Of a DNA stretch of 64,000 nt, positions 1 through 8,819 are shown piece by piece (position 1 is the first letter of the stretch; every line of letters starts with the position of its first letter). Below the pieces are notes generated by a model. That model saw only the letters and a program-made list of their open reading frames with translations. It did no database searches and was not told where the DNA came from. The position numbers were made by a program, and so were the translations under genes. The stretch lies in NCBI GenBank assembly GCA_027493955.1, contig JAOSJT010000001.1:186001-250000 (forward strand). The letters are read 5' to 3'. The DNA is from Bacteroidia bacterium (lineage in GTDB: Bacteria; Bacteroidota; Ignavibacteria; SZUA-365).

Positions 1-38
1 GAAAGACAAATTCAGTTGGCAATCATGGAGGTTCAGAA

Positions 39-260
39 ATGAAAACCAGCGATACATATCACAAATGGGTTGAATGGAGCGAAGAAGATCAGGCATACCT
101 CGGGAAATGCCCGGATCTGATGACCGGTATTCACGGAGAGGATGCGCTCGAGGTATATCGTGATCTGTGCGCCGTCGTCGAGGATATCATTGCGCATTTC
201 GAGTCCGAAGGCCGACCGCTACCTCCACCGCGCGTGCGTCCAATGCGTGAGGTTGCCTGA
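39..260 (+). CDS. HicB-like antitoxin family protein (copy 1)
   Basis: A 73-residue protein whose opening (MKTSDTYHKWVEWSEEDQAY, then GKCPDLMTG and a GxH motif) matches the HicB-like fold annotated as type II antitoxin HicB or 'pilus assembly HicB'. Family members neutralise HicA, an mRNA-cleaving toxin. Related proteins usually continue into a C-terminal DNA-binding part; this one stops after a proline-rich LPPPRVRP tail, so it is a partner domain without an obvious DNA-binding segment. No intact hicA lies next to it. A near-identical copy sits at 2585-2806, and the duplicated DNA starts a few bases before the ATG and ends just after the stop. The family call is by remembered motif; antitoxin activity is inferred and doubtful without a toxin. 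Confidence 0.7.
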   Translation: MKTSDTYHKWVEWSEEDQAYLGKCPDLMTGIHGEDALEVYRDLCAVVEDIIAHFESEGRPLPPPRVRPMREVA

Positions 261-439
261 AGTTCCGCCCGGTTCGCTGCAACAGGGGCCCGCATCACCG
301 TATAGGGAACTGTGATGTTCACCGGGGTCCCTTCCGCATTCACAACACCGACTATCAGGTCTTCGTTCTCGACGGCGTGTTCCGGAAACCCGTGCATCCG
401 AAAACGCTGCTGTCGATACTGAAAAAGAAACCCGGCTGA
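257..439 (+). other. Unassigned open reading-frame remnant
   Basis: An open frame without a usable start overlaps the stop of the HicB-like gene and runs to a TGA at 437-439. Its end reads YQVFVLDGVFRKPVHPKTLL followed by SILKKKPG. This resembles either the C-terminal end of a response-regulator receiver domain or, less well, a HicA tail. I cannot choose between them. The rest of 261-844 holds a GNRA-loop hairpin at 501-530 and a possible promoter near 743-767; I see no other gene in that interval. Confidence 0.2.
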
Positions 440-500
440 CGTACTCACGCGCGAGGCGCCGCCCCGACAGGGACGCGCCCCGCGCCGCAGACAGAAGTAA

Positions 501-537
501 CGCGCGGCGATCCGAAAGGGTCGCCGCGCGTGTGTTT
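501..537 (+). terminator. Strong hairpin, probable terminator
   Basis: Ten perfectly paired bases (501-510 with 521-530) are extended by a wobble pair and two G-C pairs, and closed by a GAAA tetraloop at 514-517. A short, imperfect T-rich tract (TGTGTTT) follows. The thermodynamics look right for an intrinsic terminator, but the weak U-tract leaves a structural RNA or a repeat element possible. Confidence 0.5.
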
Positions 538-742
538 CTGATGTACTACATCGGTTCGCGGGGGTAACAAGCCCGGGGGAGCGAAGAAATTGAAAAACGA
601 ATATTCCTGAACCGCAAAGGCATGTCGATACAGTATGCACGGGTTCAGCTCCGTCGCGGCACATCGGCTTGTCTTGGCCAGGTGGCAGCGAGATACCGAC
701 TGGCGCGGCTTACCATACGGCGCTCGACACGCGGCGGACCTA

Positions 743-767
743 TTGACAAGAGCGTTTTTTTTATATT
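743..767 (+). promoter_or_regulatory. Candidate promoter with poly-T spacer
   Basis: A perfect TTGACA (743-748) and a TATATT (762-767) lie upstream of the ribosome-binding site at about 834-839. They are separated by only 13 bases, which include seven of a run of eight T. That spacer is too short for a normal sigma-70 promoter. Either the promoter is non-functional or its spacing varies by slippage of the T-run. Confidence 0.3.
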
Positions 768-844
768 GGTCAAAGAGATGCGTTTATTGCCGTTAAGACT
801 CAGCCGTCCATCACGTACGACACCGTCAGCATAGGAGGACTCTT

Positions 845-1950
845 ATGATCCGTACAACCGCCATCGCGATGTTCCGGGCCTTGCTGTAACGCAGTGCATG
901 ATCGGGCAAGTACAGGGAGATTACTTGTATCAAATAGGCGACTCTGTTCGTGTGCTGGAACTTCGGGATGAGAGTGGAACACACCAGGCCCACTATGTCA
1001 GAGCGACGCAGTATTTTCCGCAAGTTGCGGTAGTGACCGATCTGGGTGAGGTGAATATTCGCGGACAGCAGGGCGACACGCTGGAACTTCCCTTCGATTT
1101 TCACGAAACATATATGGCACTTACTCCGGAATATCGGGTGTATGATACCAACACCGTGAATTTCGCCCTTCCGATGTACACGAAGCAATTCCGGTTTGAA
1201 TCGGGAGACACCTTATACTACGTATTCTCCCCGAGCTATCGTTTCCCCCGCTTTAACGCTACAGGTGGTGAACGGACATTCGAAGAGGACTCCGCTAATT
1301 TTTGTGTACCCGACAGTGTTTTGTATTATGTGGATCTCATAGACGCGTATACATTAGAACCTGTTGTATCGATTGATTCCATCCTCTTCGTCCCGGTGTT
1401 TTCGATAGACAGCATGCTTATCGCGATCAAGGGACTTCAGTACGATGCGACAATTATCGAGCGCATGGAGAGGTCCTTTCTTCCCGGGCCGCAGCATACA
1501 GCAGGATCAGACTATCGATTGCGGCTGCGGCCGATTCATATGCCACAACTCGTGGGGAATTACGACAACAGGGTGCTCTATGGAAGATATTTCTGGAGCA
1601 ACAGGTTGTCGGCTGCACTCAGAGATTGGGCCAGGGCCAATCCGAAAAGCACTGACCCAGGGGTGGTCCGCTCATCCAGACAGGAGCGAGCACTGCATAT
1701 CGTTCCAAATCAGCTCACACGCGCAAAGAATGGAATTCTTCAAGTGAGCGGCGACTGGGATATTGCCGCGCCGGTGTACGTTACGGTGCACGACGCGCTC
1801 GGAAAGATCGTGTACGGTACGAGGATGATGAGCGAACCTTCCGGCTCATTTCTCCTGACGCTCGAAACAGAAAAATTGGCGGGAGGAAAGTACTTCGTGA
1901 AAGCATCACAAGGTACTTCGATTTTTGTTGGTTCCGTCACCATATTCTAG
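845..1950 (+). CDS. Secreted T9SS-sorted protein, frameshifted in the signal peptide
   Basis: An ATG at 845, six bases after a strong AGGAGG, opens a signal-peptide-like start (MIRTTAIAMFRALL) that meets a TAA at 887. The neighbouring frame is open across the same point and continues VTQCMIGQVQGDYLYQ to 1950. One missing base near 886 would fuse the two into a normal Sec signal and a ~367-residue protein. The ATG at 898 gives a 350-residue form without a signal peptide or ribosome-binding site and is unlikely to be the true start. The last ~85 residues, from about ALHIVPNQL and containing VYVTVHDALGKIVYG and GGKYFVKA, form a T9SS type A sorting domain. The middle (~270 residues) matches no family I know. 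The gene is either freshly inactivated or carries a sequencing error. Confidence 0.7.
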
Positions 1951-1960
1951 CGGGGGCACA

Positions 1961-2419
1961 ATGAGAGCTGGATACCTCTTGATCGCAATGGTGGCATGTA
2001 CGCAAATCACCATGGCTGAAGGACCGTCTGATCGAAGTGGATTTGATGAAGACATGTGTTACGGTTCCATTTTTGTGAGAGCGGAGAACACGTCGTACCG
2101 ATACGTCACTGGTGCCGTCCCATATTGCGGTGAGCTCGTAAGGAATATCTGGAACTATACGAGAGCGCTGCATTTTTGTTTTTGCACCCGGACACTCATG
2201 TTGGAGATCGTCTACGACCGGATACAAGAAAGGTCGAGGACCTATTATATATTGTGTGGGCACTGTCGGTATTACGCTCAAGGGGCTGCGCCAATGGAGC
2301 AACAGTACGCCCCGTGTGATTATCCTGAAACAACGGCCGTCTGCCATGATGTTATTATTAACGGCTGGGCAGACAACGGCATATGCAGATCCATAACCGA
2401 GTTTTGGGAAATACCCTGA
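1961..2419 (+). CDS. Secreted Cys-rich hypothetical protein
   Basis: A 152-residue protein starting at the ATG at 1961, chosen because the first 20 residues (MRAGYLLIAMVACTQITMAE) form a typical Sec signal peptide; a longer in-frame start at 1925 would bury it. The mature part is rich in cysteine and tyrosine, with C-x-C and C-x2-C pairs (FCFCTR, LCGHCRYY), which suggests disulphides or metal binding in the periplasm or outside. It follows the frameshifted T9SS gene by 10 bases, so the two are probably co-transcribed. It has no sorting domain and I recognise no family. Confidence 0.6.
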   Translation: MRAGYLLIAMVACTQITMAEGPSDRSGFDEDMCYGSIFVRAENTSYRYVTGAVPYCGELVRNIWNYTRALHFCFCTRTLMLEIVYDRIQERSRTYYILCGHCRYYAQGAAPMEQQYAPCDYPETTAVCHDVIINGWADNGICRSITEFWEIP

Positions 2420-2584
2420 GGCGCTGAACATCCAATCCGTGTCGCCTCTCCTGATCTGACAGCAGATTCAGTGCACCCGTAGCAACTCCCTTCCAACAGG
2501 AGCATATTCGTGCGCGAAGGGGAAAAAGGAAGTGCGTTCACGCAGCAGGCGGCGACGAGCCGGAGCAATCGGGTTGCTTCAGAA

Positions 2585-2806
2585 ATGAAAACCAGCGATA
2601 CATATCACAAGTGGGTTGAATGGAGGGAAGAAGATCAGGCATACCTCGGGAAATGCCCGGATCTGATGACCGGTATTCACGGAGATGATCCGCGGGTGGT
2701 ATATCGCGATCTGTGCGCCGTCGTCGAGGATATCATTGCGCATTTCGAGTCAATAGGCCGCCCGCTTCCGCCGCCGCGTGTGCGTCCGATGCAAGAGGTG
2801 GCCTGA
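2585..2806 (+). CDS. HicB-like antitoxin family protein (copy 2)
   Basis: A 73-residue paralogue of the protein at 39-260. The differences are few and clustered: S/R and E/D changes, EDALE versus DDPRV, SEG versus SIG, and R/Q near the end. The start at 2585 is set by alignment with copy 1; a longer in-frame start at 2510 would add unrelated residues. No hicA-type toxin follows. The short stretch 2807-2883 leads into the RhuM remnant. Two solo copies flanking two secreted-protein genes suggest a segmental duplication or mobile-cassette boundary rather than working toxin-antitoxin modules. Confidence 0.7.
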   Translation: MKTSDTYHKWVEWREEDQAYLGKCPDLMTGIHGDDPRVVYRDLCAVVEDIIAHFESIGRPLPPPRVRPMQEVA

Positions 2807-2883
2807 AGTCTGCCTTCGTTGCGTCAGTGTTCTGATACACTGCCGTACAATCCGCTCACCGCACTGTCCGCAGGGGAGAATTG

Positions 2884-3665
2884 AACAACGCTGATTTCAA
2901 CCACGCCGATTTCGAATCCAAAAACTGTTTCGAAGAAGGAGATATCCATCGTCCGCTCCTCGGCGGCAGAATATCTGACCTTCGTTGCGGCAAGCGGGAC
3001 CGGCGGCGTCGAAGCGTTGTACGCCGATGAAAGCATCTGGTTGACGCAAAAGATGATGGGGATGCTGTATGATGTGGCAACAGACACCATCAACTATCAC
3101 CTGAAAAAGGTGTTCTCCGACAATGAGGTGCAGGAGGATTCAGTTATTCGAAATTTTCGAATAACTGCCGCCGACGGCAAGACTTACGACACCAAGCACT
3201 ACAAGCTCCCGACCATCATCGCAGTTGGCTACAAGGTCAACTCTGAACGAGCCGTGCAATTTCGCAAATGGGCCACCACGATCATCGATGAGTACACCAT
3301 CAAAGCCTATGTCATGGATGATGAGCGGATTAAAAGTGGCGGCTCCATCCTTACGGATCAGTACTTCGAAGAGCAACTTCAGCGCATTCGGGAGATCCGC
3401 CTGTCGGAGCGAAAGTTCTATCAGAAAATCACCGACATCTATGCTACATCCATCGACTACTCCCCGTCTCAACCGCTTTATCGCAGCCACCGAGCGCGAA
3501 ATTCTTCAGGATGCGGGCAAAGTTACGGCGGAGATCGCCAAGGCCCATGCCGAAAGCGAGTTCGAGAAATACCGCATCGTGCATGATCGGCTGTTTGAAA
3601 GCGATTTTGACCGCATGCTCACAAAAGTCAAAGCCCTGCGGAAAGAGGAGGGTAACGATGAGTAA
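2884..3665 (+). pseudogene. RhuM family (virulence-associated) pseudogene with internal deletion
   Basis: The frame from about 2884 reads through SSAAEYLTFVAASGTGGVEA, LTQKMMGMLYDVATDTINYH, FRITAADGKTYDTKHYKLP and KITDIYATSIDYSPS, the conserved first half of RhuM proteins. At about 3465 it jumps frame to RLNRFIAATEREILQDAGKV and ESDFDRMLTKVKALRKEEG, the conserved last ~65 residues. The ~100 residues that normally link these (including the FFATVQNKLH region) are missing, so a deletion removed them and shifted the frame. No good start codon is visible. RhuM genes often sit inside type I restriction-modification loci; their role is unclear. This copy is certainly broken. Confidence 0.85.
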
Positions 3666-3687
3666 ACAAAGCGCTCAACTACCGTAA
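3658..3687 (+). pseudogene. Nine-codon stub of a gene once overlapping rhuM
   Basis: ATGAGTAAACAAAGCGC overlaps the end of the RhuM frame in the ATGAGTAA arrangement common in operons, then stops after nine codons (MSKQSAQLP). It is probably the start of the downstream gene of the original cassette, often a restriction subunit in such loci, lost by deletion. It is too short to identify. Confidence 0.35.
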
Positions 3688-3811
3688 GTGCACTTCAACA
3701 GTGGTTTGGGTTCGCAGCGGGTACCGACAGGGTAATCGCAAAATTAATTCGATCCGCTGTCTTTTCTCTGCGCTCCTTGCGTTCTTTGCGGTCAACATCT
3801 CCCTGTGGTTT

Positions 3812-3838
3812 AAAAAAACGCGGACAAGTATATCCGCG
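3812..3838 (-). terminator. Rho-independent terminator of the sorting-domain fragment
   Basis: Read on the minus strand, a six-base stem (CGCGGA/TCCGCG at 3819-3824 and 3833-3838) is followed at once by seven T (3818-3812). It lies 30 bases beyond the stop of the minus-strand gene fragment at 3868. Confidence 0.8.
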
Positions 3839-3867
3839 CTCTGCTAACATTCTATCTCCGCGGTCCG

Positions 3868-4356
3868 TCACTTTGCGATGACGAATCTCCGCGACATTCT
3901 CATCCCATCGCCTTCCAGCAGCAGCATGTAGGCGCTGGACTGCAGGCCGCGGGCGTCGAGAGAAAAGCTCGATTCGTCGCCGGGGAGCTCGCGGCTGGCA
4001 CTACTCTGCACAACCCGGCCGAGTACATCGATGATGTGTATTCGGCACTGCGCGGGCAGAGACAGCGACACACGTACAGTCGCCGTGCTGTTGGCAAGTA
4101 CCGGATGCGGAGAGGGGAGGGCGAGCGAGGTGGCGACAGAGGTGCCCGCCGCGCTTACCTCAATCACCGATGTATACGCAACACTCCCGTCCGTATCGAT
4201 CTGACGAAGACGGTATTGCGAAAATGTTACGGGAGCATTGTTGTGCACCTGTCTGTCGATATGTTCCAAGCCATTGCTCGCCACGGCGGAGAAGAAGGCG
4301 TGGTGCCGCCTGTCGCTGTCGGAGACGAATACGGAAATCTGATCGCGAACATGCAA
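3868..4356 (-). pseudogene. Orphan C-terminal piece of a T9SS-secreted protein
   Basis: 162 residues that contain only the end of a larger protein. YRLRQIDTDGSVAYTSVIEV leads into a type A sorting domain (LPSPHPVLANSTATVRVSLS, then IIDVLGRVVQSS and the closing FVIAK). The last ~115 residues align with the end of the C10 protease at 23762-27010, which has the same YRLRQIDTDGSVAY and LPSPHP motifs. There is no signal peptide, and upstream residues (VASNGLEHIDRQVH) look like a truncated fibronectin-type region. Most likely the 5' part was lost. It keeps its own terminator. Confidence 0.75.
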
Positions 4357-4373
4357 GAGGACGCGCTGTGATT

Positions 4374-4402
4374 TTGACTTTCAGCGACGCGGCTCTTATA
4401 TT
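4374..4402 (+). promoter_or_regulatory. Sigma-70-like promoter of the sensor kinase operon
   Basis: TTGACT at 4374-4379, a spacer of exactly 17 bases, and TATATT at 4397-4402. Transcription would start near 4409 and give a leader of about 200 bases before the kinase. Nothing else is evident in that leader except the short upstream frame at 4610. Confidence 0.65.
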
Positions 4403-4609
4403 GTTGGCAAGGTAAAATAGCAAAAATAGTCCCTTGTTAGGTCTATTGAGCGGTTACGTGGTCACCGGACGTGGCAGAGTTTGTGGGTTGCGTTCAAGAA
4501 TACGTTTCAGGCACGTTGTGCGTTGCATTCTGTTAACCTGACTTCAAGCACGGACACGTACCCGGCGGCAGTTGTCGTAGCAGTCCCGAATCTGATACGG
4601 AGAGGAAAC

Positions 4610-4630
4610 ATGAGAGCGGGTTCCCGTTGA
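4610..4630 (+). other. Six-codon leader ORF overlapping the kinase start
   Basis: ATG at 4610, close behind GGAGAGGAAAC, encodes MRAGSR and stops at TGA 4628-4630. The TTG at 4627 that opens the kinase frame overlaps this stop (TTGA). The best ribosome-binding site in the area thus belongs to the leader, which would couple kinase translation to it. A lost base that once joined the two frames is the alternative. Confidence 0.35.
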
Positions 4631-7600
4631 GCAGCCGCATTCGATTGCGTCTTACCGCAGTTCTACGGATGTCGTTGAGAATCGTCATTTGGCATGGGTT
4701 GGTTTACGCTCTGGGGCTGCTTTGTCCATCGCAGCTTTACGCACAGGATGATGAGCGATATCCACTAGAGGATTCCTGGCGATGGGTGCGCTTCGGGCAA
4801 AGTTCGGGACTGCCGTCGAATCGCGTGTACGATGTTATCGAGGCGCCGGACGGTACGCCGTGGGCCTGGAGCGAAACAGGAATCGCCTGGTATGATGGCT
4901 TCCGCTGGCGTGGCCTGGGTTCCGTCCTTCGGGGCATGGAAATGACCACTTCCCGATTCCACGGCTTTATGCGCGATAAGCTGGTTGTCCGTATCGGTGG
5001 CCGTGTAGGGCTTGTCGATACAAGTGGAATTGAGTTGCTGCCGATGCATGATGTGTCGGATATTATGGTCAATGGTGGTGATTCTCTCTTATTTCGAAAA
5101 GCTGATCGGCTTTTTCTCTACCTGCACTGCGAAGCGGTAGCTCTGAAACCGCCGCCATGGTTCAATTCGCAAGGTAAACCATACGCTGCGTATCCCGACA
5201 GAAGAAGGTATTTCTCCGGACCGGGGGGCTTGTACCGCATCTCTGGCAGGAAGCATGAAAACCTGCTTGAGACAAACATGAGGGGGTTGGGAATCATTGC
5301 AATCAGCGTCAATAGCGGAGGGGAGGGTGTGGTCTTAATCAATTCGCCCGTGGAAATGCAGGGCACATGGGAATGGGACCTGCACAAGGGAGCAAAAATG
5401 ACACCGATCAGGTCTCATCGAATACCCCTGCATACAGCGATTTCTGAGGACGGATATGCCGTAGTCCTCCATGAAGATGGCATGTACTCGACGCGATCTG
5501 ACGGGAGCTGGTGTGCACTGCGGCGGCTGCGGCAGGATTTGAACGATGTTCATAGAATCCGCTTCGCCAAAAACGGGGATCTGTGGGTGGCAACGAACAA
5601 CGGTCTGTTTCTGTGTCGGCTCTCCTCGGTCGCGGTGCGGAGTTTCCAGTGGCCGGAGAACGATAAACGCAATCGCATCAATGATATCATCCGAGATCGT
5701 AATGGGAATGTCTGGTGTGCGACGAGTGGCGGAATTGTGCGCATTTCACCTGATGGGGCTGAACGGAGATGGACCAGGATTCTGGGAACGCGCTTCTCCG
5801 TCGTTACCGGTGTCTGTGAAGACAATGAAGGTGGTATCTGGATATGCAGCGGCGTAGATTTTTCTGGAGCGTTCCGATGGGACGGTCGGCAGTGGTTTAA
5901 ATACGAAACACATGCGAACGGGAGGGCTGCGAACATTCACAGGATATTCCGCGGACGGGGGGACCGTCTTTGGTTTGCCGGAATATCTCCGGATTATACC
6001 CTGGCACCGGAGGACAATCCGGGAGTATTCGTGTGGGAGCGCGCAGTACTGCGTCACTGGGAGCATAGCGATGGATTGCCGCATAGCCGGGTATACGCGG
6101 TCAACGAAACGTCCGATGGGACGCTTTGGTTCGGCACGTACAATGGCGTCGGAAAATTCAGGGATGGTCAGTGGACGATGCTTGCTCAAGGCGCTCGTCC
6201 CGGCTGGCGCTACGTGATGTCCATTACTCCACATTCCGACGGCAATGTGTACTTTGGCATGGCGGCCAGCACCGCCCGCGGTTTGGGAGTGATCGATGCG
6301 CAGGAAAATGTCCGGTATGTCGACGTAGCTGACGGATTGCCGGACAACAAAGTGTGGGAAGTGAAGTCTGACGCAGACGGTCGTCTCTGGGTGGCCTCCG
6401 GCAACGGCTTGGGCTGTATGCAGAATGGGGATTGGACGGTATATCGCGAACAGGCAGGCCTTCCTTCGGCGAGCCTTTGGCCGCTGTATCCTTGCGGTGA
6501 TTCGCTGTATGTGGGTACGAGTTCGAGTGGATGGGTGCGAATCGATATAAGTAAACTACGAACATCTCCTCCTCGTATTGACCTCGATGCGCCCATAGTT
6601 GAAGGGAGGGAAGTCCTGCTTTCGTGGACGCCACTGCTGTATTACGGAGGCCTTGAACCCAATCAGGTATACTGCCGGTATCGTATGGATAGTGGTGAAT
6701 GGAGTAGGTGGCTGCAGGGAAGAACTATCAAGCTGTCCGACGCGGCCTATGGCGCTCATTCTTTCCACATTCAGGCGAGGGGTCTACACGGAGAATATGA
6801 TGTGCTGGGATCCTCACTGGAATTTTACGTCCCGTATCCTCCCATACTTCGTTGGTACATTCTCGGCCCACTGCTCGTCCTGTTGACCGTGCTGATCTAC
6901 CTGAGCGTACGGTACATCAGAGGAAAAATTGCCTACAACAGTGAACTGCGTCGCAGTCTCGAGCGCTATCAAATGCTCAACAACCTCTTAGTGAACAACG
7001 CCTCTCTGAATCGTGAATTACAGCATAGCGAGCAACGATATCGGATGACCACTGAACTTATGTCCGATTTCGCCTTTGGCTTCGATGTTTCGCCCAATGG
7101 TTCATGGAGTGTGCAATGGATGACGGAGTCGTATTCACGCTTGACCGGATATAGTCTGGATGAAAGCCGCTACACGGGATTCATACGGAAATTCATCATA
7201 TACGATGATTTTGCGAAGCTCATCGAAAGCAGGAGGAGCGTAAATCAAGGTCTCCAGGTACATATTGAATATCGTGTGCGCACAAAATCCGGCAGTGTGT
7301 TGTGGCTGGAGAGCGAACTCAGTCCTGTAAAAAATCCGGAAAGCGGTGTGGTAACGCAGGTGTACGGCATAGCCCGCGATATCACGCAGAGGAAGGCAAG
7401 CAGCGAGCGATTGCGATGTCTGGCGGGTGATCTCGTGCAAACGGAGGAAAGGGAACGGCGTCGCATGGCCACCTTTCTGCATGACGTCATCAGTCAGTCG
7501 ATTGCACTCGCATATCTGAAGCTTCACCGCTGGCAGAAGCGTGCCGCACCGGATGACGCGGCTCTTGACGAGGTGCGCGGCATGCTGGATCATGTCATTG

Positions 7601-8175
7601 AGGACGCCCATACCCTGACGTTTGACCTGTGTCCCCCCATCATCCACGAGCTCAATCTCGCCGAAGCAATCACCTGGCAGGTTCGCCAGCTCCAGAGGCA
7701 GCATGGTGTGGAGTTGTTGACATCATACAACGGCATTGACGTTCGGGTAGACCCGGAGCTTCACGTACTCCTGTTCCGCGCTGTGCGGGAATTGATCGTA
7801 AACGCTCTCAAACATGCACAAGCCCTGCATATTCGTGTGGAAGTGCAGCGCGATCTCGACATGGTGATCCTCCGCGTGATCGACGATGGCGTCGGCTTTC
7901 CGACCGGGCAATCCGATGCCGGGGATGAAGAAGATCGCGGAGGATTCGGTTTGCGCAACATACGGAGACGGCTCTCCGACTTCGGCATCGACGTAGTGGT
8001 GGAGAGCACACCAAGAGAGGGAAGCGCGGTATCGTTGTGTGTGCCATTGGGCCTGATTCGCTCCCTGAGTGAAGGCGGCGGAGATGGAATCTTAACGACC
8101 GATAGAGAATCCAAAACGGAAACAGAAAGCAAAACGGCAACGGCGCACGATACCAGCATAGAGGAGACCACATGA
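4627..8175 (+). CDS. Propeller-PAS hybrid sensor histidine kinase (HisKA_3 type)
   Basis: An 1182-residue membrane sensor. A signal peptide ends at QLYAQ (start TTG 4627; ATG 4669 is the alternative). Residues ~45-640 are repeated two-component propeller blades (LWVATNNGLF, VWCATSGGI, LWFGTYNGVG, LWVASGNGLG). A Y_Y_Y-type domain follows, then one membrane helix at ~738-763. A PAS domain covers ~800-930 (MTESYSRLTGYS). The dimerisation helix EERERRRMATFLHDV carries His952, and an HATPase domain spans ~1046-1145 (ELIVNALKH, DDGVGF, GFGLRNIRRRL). The blades should sense something outside the cytoplasmic membrane and drive phosphorylation of the adjacent NarL-type regulator, whose start overlaps this stop (ATGA). 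The last ~30 residues are Thr/Glu-rich. All key motifs look intact. Confidence 0.9.
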   Translation: MSSRIRLRLTAVLRMSLRIVIWHGLVYALGLLCPSQLYAQDDERYPLEDSWRWVRFGQSSGLPSNRVYDVIEAPDGTPWAWSETGIAWYDGFRWRGLGSVLRGMEMTTSRFHGFMRDKLVVRIGGRVGLVDTSGIELLPMHDVSDIMVNGGDSLLFRKADRLFLYLHCEAVALKPPPWFNSQGKPYAAYPDRRRYFSGPGGLYRISGRKHENLLETNMRGLGIIAISVNSGGEGVVLINSPVEMQGTWEWDLHKGAKMTPIRSHRIPLHTAISEDGYAVVLHEDGMYSTRSDGSWCALRRLRQDLNDVHRIRFAKNGDLWVATNNGLFLCRLSSVAVRSFQWPENDKRNRINDIIRDRNGNVWCATSGGIVRISPDGAERRWTRILGTRFSVVTGVCEDNEGGIWICSGVDFSGAFRWDGRQWFKYETHANGRAANIHRIFRGRGDRLWFAGISPDYTLAPEDNPGVFVWERAVLRHWEHSDGLPHSRVYAVNETSDGTLWFGTYNGVGKFRDGQWTMLAQGARPGWRYVMSITPHSDGNVYFGMAASTARGLGVIDAQENVRYVDVADGLPDNKVWEVKSDADGRLWVASGNGLGCMQNGDWTVYREQAGLPSASLWPLYPCGDSLYVGTSSSGWVRIDISKLRTSPPRIDLDAPIVEGREVLLSWTPLLYYGGLEPNQVYCRYRMDSGEWSRWLQGRTIKLSDAAYGAHSFHIQARGLHGEYDVLGSSLEFYVPYPPILRWYILGPLLVLLTVLIYLSVRYIRGKIAYNSELRRSLERYQMLNNLLVNNASLNRELQHSEQRYRMTTELMSDFAFGFDVSPNGSWSVQWMTESYSRLTGYSLDESRYTGFIRKFIIYDDFAKLIESRRSVNQGLQVHIEYRVRTKSGSVLWLESELSPVKNPESGVVTQVYGIARDITQRKASSERLRCLAGDLVQTEERERRRMATFLHDVISQSIALAYLKLHRWQKRAAPDDAALDEVRGMLDHVIEDAHTLTFDLCPPIIHELNLAEAITWQVRQLQRQHGVELLTSYNGIDVRVDPELHVLLFRAVRELIVNALKHAQALHIRVEVQRDLDMVILRVIDDGVGFPTGQSDAGDEEDRGGFGLRNIRRRLSDFGIDVVVESTPREGSAVSLCVPLGLIRSLSEGGGDGILTTDRESKTETESKTATAHDTSIEETT

Positions 8176-8819
8176 GCACACGCATTCTTCTTGCCGACGA
8201 TCATCACCTTATGCGCGAGGGGCTCCGCAGCATCATCGAACAGGATTTGAAGATGCGGGTGGCGGGACAGGCCGCGGACGGCATCGAAGCAGTTGCATTG
8301 GCGGAGACGCTGAAACCCGATCTGGTGATTATGGACGTACACATGCCGCATCTCAACGGCATCGATGCCACGCGCGAGATCAAAGCAAGAGATGCCACCA
8401 TCCGTATTGTCGCGTTGTCCATGCATAGGGAGCAGCAATTCGTATCCGACATGTTCCGCGCCGGCGCCGATGCGTATCTCCTCAAGCATTGCGTCCTGGA
8501 CGAGCTCGAAACCGCTATTCGTACCGTCCTCACAGGCAGAAAGTATCTCAGCGCCGACCTGACCAATCTCGTTATCGACGACTACGTGCGTCACCTCGAC
8601 GCCGATGCCATCGCGCACGACGATGGTCTCACCGCCAGGGAGCGTCAGATCCTCCAGCTCATCGCCGAGGGGCAGTCCACCAAGGACATTGCCGTTCTCC
8701 TCCACCTCTCCGTCTCCACAGTCGAAACCCACCGCCAGCATCTCCTCACCAAGCTCCACGCCCACTCCATCGCCGAGCTCACCAAAGCCGCCATCAGGAT
8801 GGGACTGACGGGGGTGTGA
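8172..8819 (+). CDS. NarL/LuxR-family response regulator
   Basis: 215 residues. The receiver domain (1-~125) has the acidic pair in ILLADDHHLM, the phospho-acceptor Asp55 in VIMDVHMP and the lysine in AYLLKH. A LuxR-type helix-turn-helix covers ~150-210 (LTARERQILQLIAEGQSTKD, then STVETHRQHLLTKL). Its ATG overlaps the TGA of the kinase, so the pair is translationally coupled and is almost certainly a cognate two-component system acting on transcription. The target genes are unknown; the secreted-protein block just downstream is an obvious candidate. The 3' end is also the left edge of a duplicated element. Confidence 0.93.
   Translation: MSTRILLADDHHLMREGLRSIIEQDLKMRVAGQAADGIEAVALAETLKPDLVIMDVHMPHLNGIDATREIKARDATIRIVALSMHREQQFVSDMFRAGADAYLLKHCVLDELETAIRTVLTGRKYLSADLTNLVIDDYVRHLDADAIAHDDGLTARERQILQLIAEGQSTKDIAVLLHLSVSTVETHRQHLLTKLHAHSIAELTKAAIRMGLTGV

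Noticed and set aside
257-439. hicA toxin for the first HicB-like gene
   Set aside because: Only the last residues resemble HicA, there is no start codon and the fit to a receiver-domain tail is as good; kept only as an unassigned remnant.
131-664. 177-residue minus-strand frame
   Set aside because: It overlaps the HicB-like gene and a perfect hairpin, has no ribosome-binding site and no recognisable domain.
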